A DNA stretch of 64,000 nt from Nitrospira sp. UBA2083. Its GTDB lineage: Bacteria; Nitrospirota; Nitrospiria; Nitrospirales; Nitrospiraceae. Shown here piece after piece: positions 34,331 through 43,744 of the stretch. The stretch is from positions 784 to 64,783 of the forward strand of contig DCZN01000078.1 of assembly GCA_002331625.1 (NCBI GenBank), given 5' to 3'. Numbering within the stretch: the first letter of the stretch is position 1; each line of letters opens with the position of its first letter. The translations under genes and the position numbers were made by a program. Under the pieces are notes generated by a model that ran no database searches, was not told the DNA's origin, and worked only from the letters and a program-made list of their open reading frames with translations.

Positions 34331-37300
34331 ATGGATGTTCGCGTATCCTCATGGCTGGAGAGCTTGGGGCTGGACCGCTATCGAGAAGTGTTTCTGCAGA
34401 ATGCCATTACCTGGAATGTCTTGTCCGATCTGAAGGATGAAGACTTGACCTCGCTGGGCGTCTTGCTAGGCCATAGAAAAGTTCTACTGCGCGCCATTGC
34501 CCAATTGCCTCACAGGGGTGACAGCGGTCATACGGCCTCCAGACCGAGTGCTATCACCAATCAAATTGCGCCATTCTCTTCTAATCGAGATCGAGCAGAA
34601 CGACGACGACTGACTGTTATGTTTTGTGACCTTGTCGGGTCAACCGTATTGGCTCGACGGTTAGATCCGGAAGATCTACAAGAGGTTATCCGACGATTCT
34701 TTGACACCTGCAGTGAAGCAATCTGTGGATTCAACGGATATGTCGCGAAATACATGGGGGACGGCCTGTTGGCCTATTTTGGATATCCGCGTGCTCATGA
34801 ATACGATGCAGAACGAGCGATCCATGCTGGCCTGGCAATGTTGGATAGGGTGAAAACCTTTCCCCAGCAATTATCGTCATCTCAAGAGCCTGAAATTGCG
34901 GTACGAATTGGAATAGCAACCGGACAGGTCATCGTCGGCGAAGTGATTGGGCAGGAAACTGCCAAAGAACGGTCGGTTTTTGGTGAAACTCCGCATCTGG
35001 CGGCTCGCCTTCAGGCACTTGCCGCCCCTAATCAGTTGGTCATCGATTCGGTCACGAAACGCCTGGTTGGAAGTGAGTTCGAGTGCATGGATCATGGTAC
35101 GTTCTCTCTCAAGGGATTTGACACACCTATTCAAGTATGGGCAGTGCTCGGTAGTCGGCCATCGACCAGCCGGTTCGAGTCTTATCGATCCGGACCGTTG
35201 GCCCCCTTCATAGGACGAGAGTACGAAACGGCGCTTCTTTTAGACCGCTGGCACGAAGCGCTGGATGGTAAAGGTCAGATCGTGCTTCTCTGTGGTGAAG
35301 CCGGCATTGGCAAATCGAGATTGGTTCAACATCTGCGTGACCGACTGGTCTGGGACCACTATGAGACGATCCAATATCAGTGCTCACCGCACCATACCAA
35401 TACGGCACTCTATCCAGTGGCAACGTATCTGCGGCGGGCCGCAGGTCTAGCTAGTGAGGATAGCACTCCTACGCAACTGCACAAGCTTGCCACGCTTATG
35501 GCCAACAATAGACTCAATGATCCTGTCATGATTACATTGGTTGCGGATATGCTTTCGTTCCATAGAGATGTACAGGACTTGCCCCTGAGTGTGTCGTCCG
35601 ACAAACGCAAAAGTATGACTCTGGATACGCTCGTGCAGTATTTGGAGAGGCTGGCGGATCGCTCACCTGTGTTACTCATCGTGGAGGATGCCCATTGGCT
35701 TGATCCAACCACGTTGGATCTCATGACGAGAATAATCGATCATATCAAACAGACACGGGTGTTGGTGTTGATTACCTTTCGATCAGACTTCAAACCGACT
35801 TGGGTGGGACAGAGTCACGTTACCTTCCTAACGCTGAGCCGACTCCCACGTCGGCATAGTGCCGAGCTTATTGCCATCATGACGGGTGGGAAAATGATCC
35901 CGCAGGAGGTACAGCAGACGATTTTGGCGAAGACCGATGGTGTGCCGCTCTATATTGAAGCGTTGACAGAAAATTTGTTGGAGGCCGGATTACTTGTTGA
36001 AGGAACTGACTCATATGCTCTTGGAGTCCCACAAAGAGAAATAAGAATTCCTGACAGTCTGCAAGCGTTACTCATGGAACGGGTGGATAAACTTGGATCG
36101 ATTAAGGAAATTGTTCAAATAGGAGCTGCGATCGGGCGGGAGTTCAGTTATGAGCTGTTACGGGAGACAGTGGATGTTACCGAGAGAGAGTTGGACACCG
36201 CGCTTGACTTGTTGAAAGCCTCAGGGCTCATTTTTCAAGAAGGCGATCCCCCGGCTGCTAAATATATCTTTAAACACGCTCTTATCCAAGACGCTGCTTA
36301 TAACACGCTGCCAAAAAAATCTCGCCGATCTCTACATGCTCGTATCGCTAGAGCACTGGAGAGCAAATTCGCAGAGTGGGTCGGAACGGAACCAGAGCTA
36401 TTGGCCTATCATTATGAGCAGGCTGGAGAGATCAATTCGGCTGTTCATTATTGGCAGCGGGCGGCTCATAGGGACGCTGCGCGATCTGAAGATGCCGAAG
36501 CGCTCAGTCATTTTAACCGGACTTTACATTTGCTTAATATGCAGCCGCAAAGCCCTGAGCGTAATGCTCTGGAATTGGAGCTTCTTATCGCACGGGGCGT
36601 TTCCCTACTGAGATTGCGAGGGTATGCATCCGATGAAATTAGGGATAATTACCACAGAGCAAAAACTCTTTCGGAGGAGGATTCTAGTTCTGAACGGCAT
36701 TTTCTCTCTATTTGGGGATTATGGGTATTCCACCTAGTCAGGGGGACACTTACTGAGGCATGTACGTTGTCTGAATCTCTCCTCTCCTGGGCTGCTCACC
36801 AACAAAACCAGGATTTACTAATTCGAGCGCACGTGAGTGTAGGCTCGACCTACTTCTTTCTGGGTCGGTTTGGCGAAGCCAAGGCACATTTAGGTGAAGC
36901 CAAGTCACTCTACGATGTAAGTGGGCAGCGTTCGCAAATCCTATCCTATACCCAGGATCCAGGAATTACAGCGAGAATCATGCTGGCGAGAACATTGTGG
37001 ATATTGGGAGAGGCTGATGAGGTCGAAACGCTGGTAGCCGAGGCCATCCGGATGGCAAGGGAAATGGAACACCCGTACACGTTGGCATTTACCCTAGTGA
37101 CCGCTTCAAGGATCTATTCTATTCTCCGCGACATACAGAGGACCTTGAGCCTGAGTGAAGAAGCAATCATGCTTTCCACGAAGAACTCCTTTGAGGTGCC
37201 CCTAGCATGGGCGATGTCTCTTCAGGGGTGGGCTATGATTGAGCAGGGAAAGGAAAATGGTCTTGAAAGGTTGGCTGAAGGACTCTCGGTGGCACAGAGA

Positions 37301-37732
37301 GCCAAAGTTAGTCTCAATAACACCCATACCTTGGCCTTACTTGCAGAGAAGCATTTACGGGACCAACATATAGCGGAAGGTTTAGTCGCCATTCAGCAAG
37401 CTCAGGAACTCGCTGTAGCTACTGGAGAACGATGCTGGCAAGCCGAACTACTTCGATTGAAAGGCGAGCTATTAATCGCATATTCCGATTCATCAAAATC
37501 GGATGCCGAACTATGTCTCTCGGAGGCAGTGAGCGTCGCACGTGACCAGTGTGCCAAAATGTTGGAACTTCGAGCAGCAACGAGTCTGGCCAAACTCTTG
37601 AGGACAACGAACAGATCTGATACTGCTAGGAAGCTCTTGAGTTCAACCCTTTCCCAGTGTGGGGTGCCCCATGCTAATCCTGACTGGGTTGAAGCTCAAA
37701 CGTTTGTTGATCAAATGACGGTGGTTTCTTAG
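34331..37732 (+). CDS. SAM-cyclase-AAA ATPase-TPR signalling protein with altered cyclase site
   Basis: A 1133-residue multi-domain protein. Order: SAM domain (about 5-60, VSSWLESLGLDRYREVFLQN); class III nucleotide cyclase (about 92-270) with metal Asp in VMFCDLVGST and in AKYMGDGLLAYFGYP with the purine-contacting Lys; AAA/STAND-like ATPase with Walker A LLCGEAGIGKSRLV near 320 and Walker B VLLIVEDAHWLDPTTLDLM near 450; and about 500 residues of TPR-like helices. The transition-state motif reads GETPHLAARLQ, with His where Asn is expected (NLAAR), so catalysis may be weakened. A GTG three codons upstream (34322) is an alternative start. Ligand unknown. Confidence 0.88.
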   Translation: MDVRVSSWLESLGLDRYREVFLQNAITWNVLSDLKDEDLTSLGVLLGHRKVLLRAIAQLPHRGDSGHTASRPSAITNQIAPFSSNRDRAERRRLTVMFCDLVGSTVLARRLDPEDLQEVIRRFFDTCSEAICGFNGYVAKYMGDGLLAYFGYPRAHEYDAERAIHAGLAMLDRVKTFPQQLSSSQEPEIAVRIGIATGQVIVGEVIGQETAKERSVFGETPHLAARLQALAAPNQLVIDSVTKRLVGSEFECMDHGTFSLKGFDTPIQVWAVLGSRPSTSRFESYRSGPLAPFIGREYETALLLDRWHEALDGKGQIVLLCGEAGIGKSRLVQHLRDRLVWDHYETIQYQCSPHHTNTALYPVATYLRRAAGLASEDSTPTQLHKLATLMANNRLNDPVMITLVADMLSFHRDVQDLPLSVSSDKRKSMTLDTLVQYLERLADRSPVLLIVEDAHWLDPTTLDLMTRIIDHIKQTRVLVLITFRSDFKPTWVGQSHVTFLTLSRLPRRHSAELIAIMTGGKMIPQEVQQTILAKTDGVPLYIEALTENLLEAGLLVEGTDSYALGVPQREIRIPDSLQALLMERVDKLGSIKEIVQIGAAIGREFSYELLRETVDVTERELDTALDLLKASGLIFQEGDPPAAKYIFKHALIQDAAYNTLPKKSRRSLHARIARALESKFAEWVGTEPELLAYHYEQAGEINSAVHYWQRAAHRDAARSEDAEALSHFNRTLHLLNMQPQSPERNALELELLIARGVSLLRLRGYASDEIRDNYHRAKTLSEEDSSSERHFLSIWGLWVFHLVRGTLTEACTLSESLLSWAAHQQNQDLLIRAHVSVGSTYFFLGRFGEAKAHLGEAKSLYDVSGQRSQILSYTQDPGITARIMLARTLWILGEADEVETLVAEAIRMAREMEHPYTLAFTLVTASRIYSILRDIQRTLSLSEEAIMLSTKNSFEVPLAWAMSLQGWAMIEQGKENGLERLAEGLSVAQRAKVSLNNTHTLALLAEKHLRDQHIAEGLVAIQQAQELAVATGERCWQAELLRLKGELLIAYSDSSKSDAELCLSEAVSVARDQCAKMLELRAATSLAKLLRTTNRSDTARKLLSSTLSQCGVPHANPDWVEAQTFVDQMTVVS

Positions 37733-37745
37733 TCATCTCCCATTC

Positions 37746-38501
37746 ATGCGCTTGACCATTCTCGGTTCTGGTACCAATGTGCATCCCACGCGGGCTGCGG
37801 CTGGATATCTGGTGCGCACGGATCAACACATCCTTTTCGATTTTGGCCCGCGCACGTTGATGAACCTGATCAAAACCGGTGTGAATCGGCACAAGATCAC
37901 ACATCTGTTGTTCTCACACTTCCACGCGGATCACTTTTCGGACTTCATCACTTTCTTTTTCGATGCGGTCATCTATGCCAAGTACGGCGGCGGTCATCGT
38001 CCAGGGATGACCGTGATTGGCCCGAAAGGCACTATCCACCTTCTCCGGTCGATCATGCAAAGCTTCCCCAGCTTTTCTCCGGCGCCGTTCCCCGTTACGT
38101 TCAGGGAAGTATCCGCTAAACCTTTCACCATCGGTGACACCCGTATCGTGCCCAAACCCGTTGTCCATGTTCCGGATCTTTCTAGTGTCGGCTATCGGAT
38201 CGAGTATAACGGTAAAGCCATCGTATACTCAGGCGATACGCTGTACTGCGATGCCCTCATTCGGCTCTGTCGGGATGCCGATCTGGCCGTGCTCGATTGC
38301 TCGTTTCCGGCCAATCGTCCTGGCCCCGCGCATCTCCATGCCGGACAGTGCGGTCAGGTGGCGAAAGAAGCCGGCGTGGGCCAACTCGTCCTCTCGCATT
38401 TCTATCCGATCGCGGATCGCTATGACGTCAAAGCTCAGGCGGCAGAAGAATTTCAGGGGAAGATCTGGAAGGGGAAAGATCTGCTGACGATTAGAGTCTA
38501 A
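37746..38501 (+). CDS. Metallo-beta-lactamase-fold hydrolase (RNase Z-like)
   Basis: A 251-residue MBL-fold protein starting 14 bases after the cyclase gene. The zinc motif is LLFSHFHADHFSDF (HxHxDH), followed by the typical ribonuclease-Z-family turns: MTVIGPKGTIHLL, HVPDLSSVGYRIEYNGKAIVYSGDTLYCDALI with the metal Asp, and QLVLSHFYPIAD with the final His. It is shorter than and divergent from true RNase Z, lacking a clear exosite arm, so may hydrolyse other phosphodiesters (for example cyclic nucleotides, cf. the upstream cyclase). That link is speculative. Confidence 0.87.
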   Translation: MRLTILGSGTNVHPTRAAAGYLVRTDQHILFDFGPRTLMNLIKTGVNRHKITHLLFSHFHADHFSDFITFFFDAVIYAKYGGGHRPGMTVIGPKGTIHLLRSIMQSFPSFSPAPFPVTFREVSAKPFTIGDTRIVPKPVVHVPDLSSVGYRIEYNGKAIVYSGDTLYCDALIRLCRDADLAVLDCSFPANRPGPAHLHAGQCGQVAKEAGVGQLVLSHFYPIADRYDVKAQAAEEFQGKIWKGKDLLTIRV

Positions 38502-38585
38502 CCTTGCAGCCCCAAGGAAAACGTGATTGATGCCAAAACTATGTCTGGAATTCTCTGGGTTGGACTCACGCCAGGACAACTTCAG

Positions 38586-38701
38586 GATGCTCAAAAAGGC
38601 TGTCCAGCAAGGCCGCAGCGAGCGAAGTGGCGAGGCGTACGCTTCGGTACGTTGAGCCGCTGAGCGATGCGAGAACGCCGCTGGCGGTCTTTTTCAGCAT
38701 C
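38586..38701. repeat. Dispersed palindromic repeat (MITE/REP-like)
   Basis: A 116-base element with terminal inverted repeats: GATGCTCAAAAAGGC at 38586-38600 against the reverse complement of the right end (GATGCTGAAAAAGACCGC). The interior has further self-complementary parts (GGCCGCAGCGAGCG, GAGCGATGCGAG). It directly abuts the stop of the minus-strand gene at 38704, so likely doubles as its terminator. I recall near-identical sequences scattered through Nitrospira genomes, but that is memory, not a search. The hairpin at 44179-44203 shares the terminal words. Confidence 0.72.
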
Positions 38702-38703
38702 TG

Positions 38704-39552
38704 CTAGAGGCCTTCTTCGCGGGGAGCCCCACCCAGGATTTCAATGAACTTGGTCAGGCGGGCTGTTTTGATGGAATCGCCGGCCTTGGAATAGATGGCG
38801 AGCAAGTTCTTAACCATGCGCGACAAGATCGCGCGGACCGGACTCTTTTGCAGGTACTTCTCGTCGAACCCATACCCGGCCTCGGTCAGAAACCGAGCAC
38901 AGTTTTTTTCGGTCAACAAGGCTCCGCCGTTGAAACAATCGATGAAAATCTTGTAGCGATCCGACTCAAACTTCACCAAGAAATGCCCAGGCATACCGAT
39001 GCCGAACAACGGGAGCGCCAAACGCCGGCCGATAAAGAGATAGACGGCCGAGAGGCTGATCGGAATGCCGACGCGCCGATCCATCACACAATTGATGTAG
39101 CTGTTTTCAACCTCGTAATAGTTTTTGGTATTTCCTTTAAATCCCTGCTCCGTAAACAGGTATCGGTTGAGGGCATTGACGGCTTCTTCTCCAGAAGCGC
39201 GATGGCCGATGCGTGCGCGCACTTCGCCTGCCATCGTATCCAACTGTTCCCCATAACGACCGACGTCTAGGGTCGGGTAGGCATAACGAGCGAGGAGGAA
39301 GGCGCCGGTTTCGAGGTTGATAGCGTCATCGGAGAGAGCCGCCAGCTCCTCCTCGAGCTTGCCTCCTCGGATTTCCTCAAGGACGGACGCAATCCGATCG
39401 GCCATTTCCGGTTGTTCGATTTCTGCTTCCTGGAGCAACGGAACAGCCGAGGGGCCGATATCGATCAGTCGCCCACTGATGGTGCGGACAATTCGATCGT
39501 CTTCGTCGGACAGAAGGCGAATGAGCGCGCGAATCTGGCTTTCAGTAATCAT
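38704..39552 (-). CDS. SirB1-type transglutaminase-like protein
   Basis: A 282-residue SirB1/transglutaminase-like family protein. N-terminal HEAT-like helices (ITESQIRALIRLLSDEDDRIVRTISGRLIDIGPSAVPLLQEAE) lead to LETGAFLLARYAYPTLDVGRYGEQLDTMAGEVR and FTEQGFKGNTKNYYEVENSYINCVMDRRVGIPISLSAVYLFIGRRLALPLFGIGMPGHFLVKFE. The NCV segment with Cys, and PGHF with His, mark the papain-like fold. Many family members are thought inactive or of unknown function. ATG 39552 is used; GTG 39576 is an alternative. Confidence 0.85.
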   Translation of the reverse strand: MITESQIRALIRLLSDEDDRIVRTISGRLIDIGPSAVPLLQEAEIEQPEMADRIASVLEEIRGGKLEEELAALSDDAINLETGAFLLARYAYPTLDVGRYGEQLDTMAGEVRARIGHRASGEEAVNALNRYLFTEQGFKGNTKNYYEVENSYINCVMDRRVGIPISLSAVYLFIGRRLALPLFGIGMPGHFLVKFESDRYKIFIDCFNGGALLTEKNCARFLTEAGYGFDEKYLQKSPVRAILSRMVKNLLAIYSKAGDSIKTARLTKFIEILGGAPREEGL

Positions 39553-39658
39553 CGCGAATGGTTCTTCGCCGGACACAGGTTAAAGGATTACATCCCTCTA
39601 ATCATGATCCGACGGATTTGGACGTCAGTCAAGCGATCGCTGCTTCATGGAGAGAGGT

Positions 39659-40438
39659 TTATCCCATGGCCCGGCGGAATGCCTTGGCGCCGCCATACAA
39701 ACAGAGGGCATCGAAGACCACCATGACCAGCACCACCATTCCCACATGCGGTAAGGCCTCCGCCCATCCGGACAGGATTAACGGTCGCACCGCATCGATC
39801 GCCCAGGTCATCGGGTTGAACTGTGCGAGGAAACTCATCCAGCCCGGCATGGCGGTCAGAGGGACCAGCGCCGAGCTGAGAAAAATCATCGGTAAGGATA
39901 GAAACCCCAACACAGAGAAGAAGTCACCATGACTTTTGACTGAAAAGGCCATCGCCATGGAAATGGCAGTCAGACCAACTCCGAACATCATACCGATCAA
40001 CAAGATCGTTGCGATGCCCAGGATTCCGGTTGCCGGATGGACGCCAAAAAGATACGACACGCCCAGAATGACGAGGACCTGCATCGACGTGATGGCCATG
40101 ACGAAGATGAAACGGCTCAGGATGACGGAGGTGCGATGGATCGGCGTCGACATCAACCGTTCCAGGAACCCGTTTTCCTTGTCAAATAGGAGGTCGACTC
40201 CTCCAGCCAACCCGTTATTGAGAACGGTCATGACGACGACGCCGGCCGCAAGAAAGCTAATGTAGTTTGGCGCCTGCATGACCTGTGTGTCCGCAGCCCG
40301 TTGAAACAGGTTCCCGAAGAAAATAAGCCAGAACAGCATCGGTTGAACGAGGGTGAACAACATGCTGAACTTTTCCCGGCTCAATCGTCGAACCCACCGC
40401 ATCGTCAATGCGCGGATCTCTTGCCAATAGTGCGCCAC
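39659..40438 (-). CDS. ABC-2 type transporter permease
   Basis: A 259-residue inner-membrane permease of the ABC-2/DrrB group with six hydrophobic helices (LFTLVQPMLFWLIFFGNLF, YISFLAAGVVVMTVLNN, FIFVMAITSMQVLVILGVSYLF, ILGIATILLIGMMFGVGLTAISMAMAF, FFSVLGFLSLPMIFLSSALVPL and VGMVVLVMVVFDALCLYGG). It pairs with the ATPase gene 11 bases upstream to form an exporter; drugs, lipids or polysaccharides are possible substrates. A LON-domain gene precedes the pair. Confidence 0.88.
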   Translation of the reverse strand: MAHYWQEIRALTMRWVRRLSREKFSMLFTLVQPMLFWLIFFGNLFQRAADTQVMQAPNYISFLAAGVVVMTVLNNGLAGGVDLLFDKENGFLERLMSTPIHRTSVILSRFIFVMAITSMQVLVILGVSYLFGVHPATGILGIATILLIGMMFGVGLTAISMAMAFSVKSHGDFFSVLGFLSLPMIFLSSALVPLTAMPGWMSFLAQFNPMTWAIDAVRPLILSGWAEALPHVGMVVLVMVVFDALCLYGGAKAFRRAMG

Positions 40439-40449
40439 GTCGCTCCTTC

Positions 40450-41421
40450 TTATGTCGTCTCAGGTTCAGGGATGGATTCGGTAATCGCTCGCCCCGTATG
40501 CGCGATAAACACATCGTCCAAGCGCGGGCGATTGTACTGAATAAACTCGATGCTGCATCCGAGTCGATTGGCCGATTCAAGGATGGTCGGCAGCGCCTTC
40601 TCCGGCGACTCCACTCGGATGTCTAAGCCCTTGGCCGTTGCCCGCACGCTCTTGATCGCCGCTTGACCGTTGAGCGCGGATTCCAACGCGTGCATCCGGT
40701 CGGCCTCTTTCAGCGTGAGAGACACAATGTCGCCGCCGAGGGCGATCTTCAATTCGGCGGGTGCCCCCAGCGTCTTGATCTTGCCGCCGTCGATGATCGC
40801 GAGCCGATCGCAGAGTTGATCGGCCTCATCCAAATAGTTCGTCGTCATCACGACCGTCATGCCACGGGCCTTGAGCATCCGCACATACTCCCAAATGCGA
40901 AGCCGGCTTTGCACGTCGAGGCCCAAGGTCGGCTCGTCGAGGAACAGAATTTTCGGATCCGGCAACAGGCCGCAGGCGATATCCAGCTTGCGCTTCATGC
41001 CGCCGGAATAGGTCTTGGCCGGACGGTCTGCATGGGCTTCCAGGTCGACCAGTTTGAGCAGCTCGCCGATACGTTTGGTGGCCTCTTCTGTCGTCAGATG
41101 ATAGAGGGCGCCCAGCAATTGGAGGTGTTCACGCCCGGTCAGAAATCGGTCGATCGCCCGCTCTTGAGGCACGTAGCCGATGAGGGTCCGCACCGTGTCC
41201 GCATCGCGCACCGTGTCGTACCCCATGATGGTCGCAGTGCCCGAGGTCGGGTGCAACAACGTGATGAGGGTGCGCAGCGTGGTGCTCTTGCCGGCACCGT
41301 TGGGTCCCAGCAGGCCGAAGATCTCTCCGGCATAGACTCGGAACGACAGGTCATCGACAGCCTTATGGCTGTCATAGGTTTTACATAGACGGCTGACATC
41401 GATAGCAACGGCACGATCCAT
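40450..41421 (-). CDS. ABC transporter ATP-binding protein, DrrA type
   Basis: A 323-residue ATPase that powers the adjacent ABC-2 permease. Walker A LLGPNGAGKST near residue 38, Q-loop GYVPQERAIDRFLTG, signature TYSGGMKRKLDIA near 140 and Walker B ILFLDEPTLGLDVQSRLRIW are all intact. The C-terminal extra domain (SLTLKEADRMHALESAL, ESANRLGCSIEFIQYNRPRLDDVFIAHTGRA) is characteristic of DrrA-type exporters such as daunorubicin resistance proteins. The substrate is unknown. Confidence 0.9.
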   Translation of the reverse strand: MDRAVAIDVSRLCKTYDSHKAVDDLSFRVYAGEIFGLLGPNGAGKSTTLRTLITLLHPTSGTATIMGYDTVRDADTVRTLIGYVPQERAIDRFLTGREHLQLLGALYHLTTEEATKRIGELLKLVDLEAHADRPAKTYSGGMKRKLDIACGLLPDPKILFLDEPTLGLDVQSRLRIWEYVRMLKARGMTVVMTTNYLDEADQLCDRLAIIDGGKIKTLGAPAELKIALGGDIVSLTLKEADRMHALESALNGQAAIKSVRATAKGLDIRVESPEKALPTILESANRLGCSIEFIQYNRPRLDDVFIAHTGRAITESIPEPETT

Positions 41422-41424
41422 GAC

Positions 41425-42114
41425 TTACTCCCAGTCCTTCGCGCCGTGATGTTCATGCAGCATGAATTGCACGAGATCATTCAATCGACGGGCCCGCTGA
41501 TGAAGCCCATCGGCTTCCAGCAGGAATTGTTTTTCCAAAGGCGTACAATCCAGATATGTTGACAGGGTGTTCACCAACACTTCATCGCCGACTTCTTCAC
41601 GGAAGAAGCCCTGCCAGGCCGCGCTATCCTCCCTCGCCTGGAGATACCGCCCAAGGACATCGATCAGCCCGCGCCGAACGCCCTTGGTCAGCCCCTCGCC
41701 GGACAGCATGGGCGTGACATGAATCGTCGCCTCACGATAGGCTTTCTCGAAATGTTCCTCGGTTATCTCACAGCGCTCAAGCCCCTGCAGTAAAATATTG
41801 GAGCGGCCGTCCGGTAACGGTTGCACGCTTACGATGCGCCCGACGCAGAGCGCCGGATAGATCGCCGGATTTCCATAGTAGTCCGACTCCCATCCCTCTT
41901 TCAGCAGGGCCATGGCAATGCACTGCCCCCCTATTGTCACGTCGGCGACCATCTGGCGATAGCGCGGTTCAAAAATGTGGAGCGGGAGGTACGTCTTCGG
42001 GAAAAACACCACATTGGGCAATGGAAATACCGGCAGACGGCTCGGTATGGGAAACGGGTCCGTTTGCTTAGACGGACTCCGGTCTGACGGCCCTCGCTCA
42101 CGGTCAGTTTGCAT
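41425..42114 (-). CDS. LON N-terminal substrate-binding domain protein
   Basis: A 229-residue protein with the LON peptidase N-terminal (substrate-recognition) domain but no ATPase or protease domain. SRLPVFPLPNVVFFPKTYLPLHIFEPRYRQMVADVTIGGQCIAMALLK (residues about 23-72), VGRIVSVQPLPDGRSNILLQGLERCEI and a C-terminal helical tail are visible. Stand-alone proteins like this are common and not understood; roles in protein quality control or ligand binding have been suggested. It ends three bases before the ABC ATPase gene, which suggests one operon. Confidence 0.88.
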   Translation of the reverse strand: MQTDRERGPSDRSPSKQTDPFPIPSRLPVFPLPNVVFFPKTYLPLHIFEPRYRQMVADVTIGGQCIAMALLKEGWESDYYGNPAIYPALCVGRIVSVQPLPDGRSNILLQGLERCEITEEHFEKAYREATIHVTPMLSGEGLTKGVRRGLIDVLGRYLQAREDSAAWQGFFREEVGDEVLVNTLSTYLDCTPLEKQFLLEADGLHQRARRLNDLVQFMLHEHHGAKDWE

Positions 42115-42263
42115 GGTGCACGATAGCTGAGACTTGTGAAAATTGTCAACGCCGCCAGTTGAGCGAAAGATCCAAGAGAAATGTGAAAACCCGCTCTGAG
42201 ACAGTCGATTGGTTCAAGGAGCCGGTGCGTGTTATAACGATGTCACAGGAGTGTACACGTCGA

Positions 42264-43427
42264 ATGATTCTCTTAAGACGAACTCAGGATGCTTGGCAGT
42301 GGGTGACGAGCTGGGGTCGGATTGTGACGTTTGCTCCGGTTCTGCTAAGCACGAGCGCTTCAATCGGACTTGCGGCAAGTCCCTCTCCCGCACCCTTCCA
42401 GCCGGCGATTGCCGGATACCACTACCAGTTTCCGAGGGATCATGGCTCGCATTCCACCTACCGGACGGAGTGGTGGTATTACACGGGGCATCTGCATGCA
42501 AAGAACGGCCGGTCATTCGGCTTCGAGCTGACGTTCTTTCGCCGAGGGGTTCCGCCTGAGGACATCACGACACTCCCGTCAAAATGGTCGGTGAAGGACC
42601 TGTACCTGGCCCATTTTGCGGTGACCGACATCAATGGAAAGCAATTTCATTTCTCGGAGAAGTTCAGCCGTGAGGGACTGGGGAAGGCTGGGGCCGACGA
42701 GTCGCGACTTCGCGTCTGGATCGATGAGTGGCGGGCGGAGGCGGCGACGGATCCGACGGGCGCTCACACCTTGGTGGCCCGTGACGAGACCCATGCCCTT
42801 TCCCTCACGCTGCAACCGGCTAAGCCTCTCGTCACGCACGGTGCAGCCGGCATCAGTCGAAAAGGAAAGGAGGTGGGGCAAGCCTCTCACTACTACTCGT
42901 TCACAAGACTCGTCACGAACGGGACGCTGACGATCGACGGGGAGTCATTCGACGTGACCGGCCTCAGCTGGATGGACCATGAATTCGGGTCAGGCGATCT
43001 CGGGGCCGATCAAGTCGGCTGGGACTGGTTCAGCATCCAGTTGGAGGACAACACGGAGCTGATGCTGTATCGGATGCGCCTAAAAGATGGAACATCCGAT
43101 CTGGCGTCCAGCGGCACCGTTGTGTCACCGGATGGACGCGCTCGGCATTTGGAAGTGACCGACTTTCAGATCGAATCGACCAGAACCTGGACCAGCACCG
43201 AGAGTAAAGCCACCTATCCCAGCCGATGGCGACTGACGTTCCCATCCCTCGACCTTGTGCTGGATGTGGTCCCATTGCTCGCCGATCAGGAGTTGCGCAC
43301 CTCACGCAGTACAAAAGTCTCCTATTGGGAAGGGGCGGTGGCGGTGACCGGCACCAAACAAGGCAGGCCGATCAAGGGTCAAGGCTACGTCGAGCTGACC
43401 GGGTATGTCGAGCGACTGAAGATGTAG
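42264..43427 (+). CDS. AttH/CrtC-family (carotenoid 1,2-hydratase-like) secreted protein
   Basis: A 387-residue exported protein of the CrtC/AttH lipocalin-like family. The signal segment is RIVTFAPVLLSTSASIGLAAS. The mature part shows FQPAIAGYHYQFPRDHGSHSTYRTEWWYYTGHLHAKNGRSFGFELTFFRRG, FAVTDINGKQFHFSEKFSR, DVTGLSWMDHEFGSGDLGADQVGWDWFSIQLEDNTELMLYRMR and YWEGAVAVTG, all diagnostic. No carotenoid genes lie nearby; most family members have unknown ligands. ATG 42264 has AGGAG 12 bases upstream; ATG 42240 and TTG 42159 are in-frame alternatives. Confidence 0.85.
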   Translation: MILLRRTQDAWQWVTSWGRIVTFAPVLLSTSASIGLAASPSPAPFQPAIAGYHYQFPRDHGSHSTYRTEWWYYTGHLHAKNGRSFGFELTFFRRGVPPEDITTLPSKWSVKDLYLAHFAVTDINGKQFHFSEKFSREGLGKAGADESRLRVWIDEWRAEAATDPTGAHTLVARDETHALSLTLQPAKPLVTHGAAGISRKGKEVGQASHYYSFTRLVTNGTLTIDGESFDVTGLSWMDHEFGSGDLGADQVGWDWFSIQLEDNTELMLYRMRLKDGTSDLASSGTVVSPDGRARHLEVTDFQIESTRTWTSTESKATYPSRWRLTFPSLDLVLDVVPLLADQELRTSRSTKVSYWEGAVAVTGTKQGRPIKGQGYVELTGYVERLKM

Positions 43428-43744
43428 TGGTTGAGATCTGCGGGCGCCAGCCGCATTCACCGGGTCTCCGCATCGTTCAAACGTGCGCAAGCATTGAACG
43501 GAACCACTTGTGGATTTTTGCCACCGGTACAATATCTTCGGGTATTGTCCTAATTTTCTTCAAGAATGTTTCTGCAATAAAATTTCCACTGATTAAGGTC
43601 AGCAACTTCCCTGGCTGGTGAACGCCGGCCTGGCGTAGGCAATCACCCGAGAAAACCGGCTCTTCCCGCCGCGAGAAGTCTGCGCGCGCATCTCAACTAA
43701 CCTAGGCCAGTGATTCTGGAGGACCTTCAACCAAGGAGGACGCC
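43428..43744. other. Intergenic region
   Basis: About 315 bases between the AttH-like gene and the 44-codon gene. No open frame with a ribosome site other than that of the small gene at its end. CCACCGGTACAATATCTTCGGGTATTGTCC near 43530 has a partial ACAATA/TATTGT stem and GGAGGACC lies near 43720. No known riboswitch recognised. Confidence 0.35.

Noticed and set aside
40663-41388. 241-codon open frame on the plus strand
   Set aside because: Antisense to the ABC ATPase with Walker A, signature and Walker B motifs; shadow frame.
42264-43427. Carotenoid biosynthesis cluster
   Set aside because: The AttH/CrtC-type protein stands alone; no phytoene synthase, desaturase or cyclase genes nearby, so the carotenoid role is not claimed.
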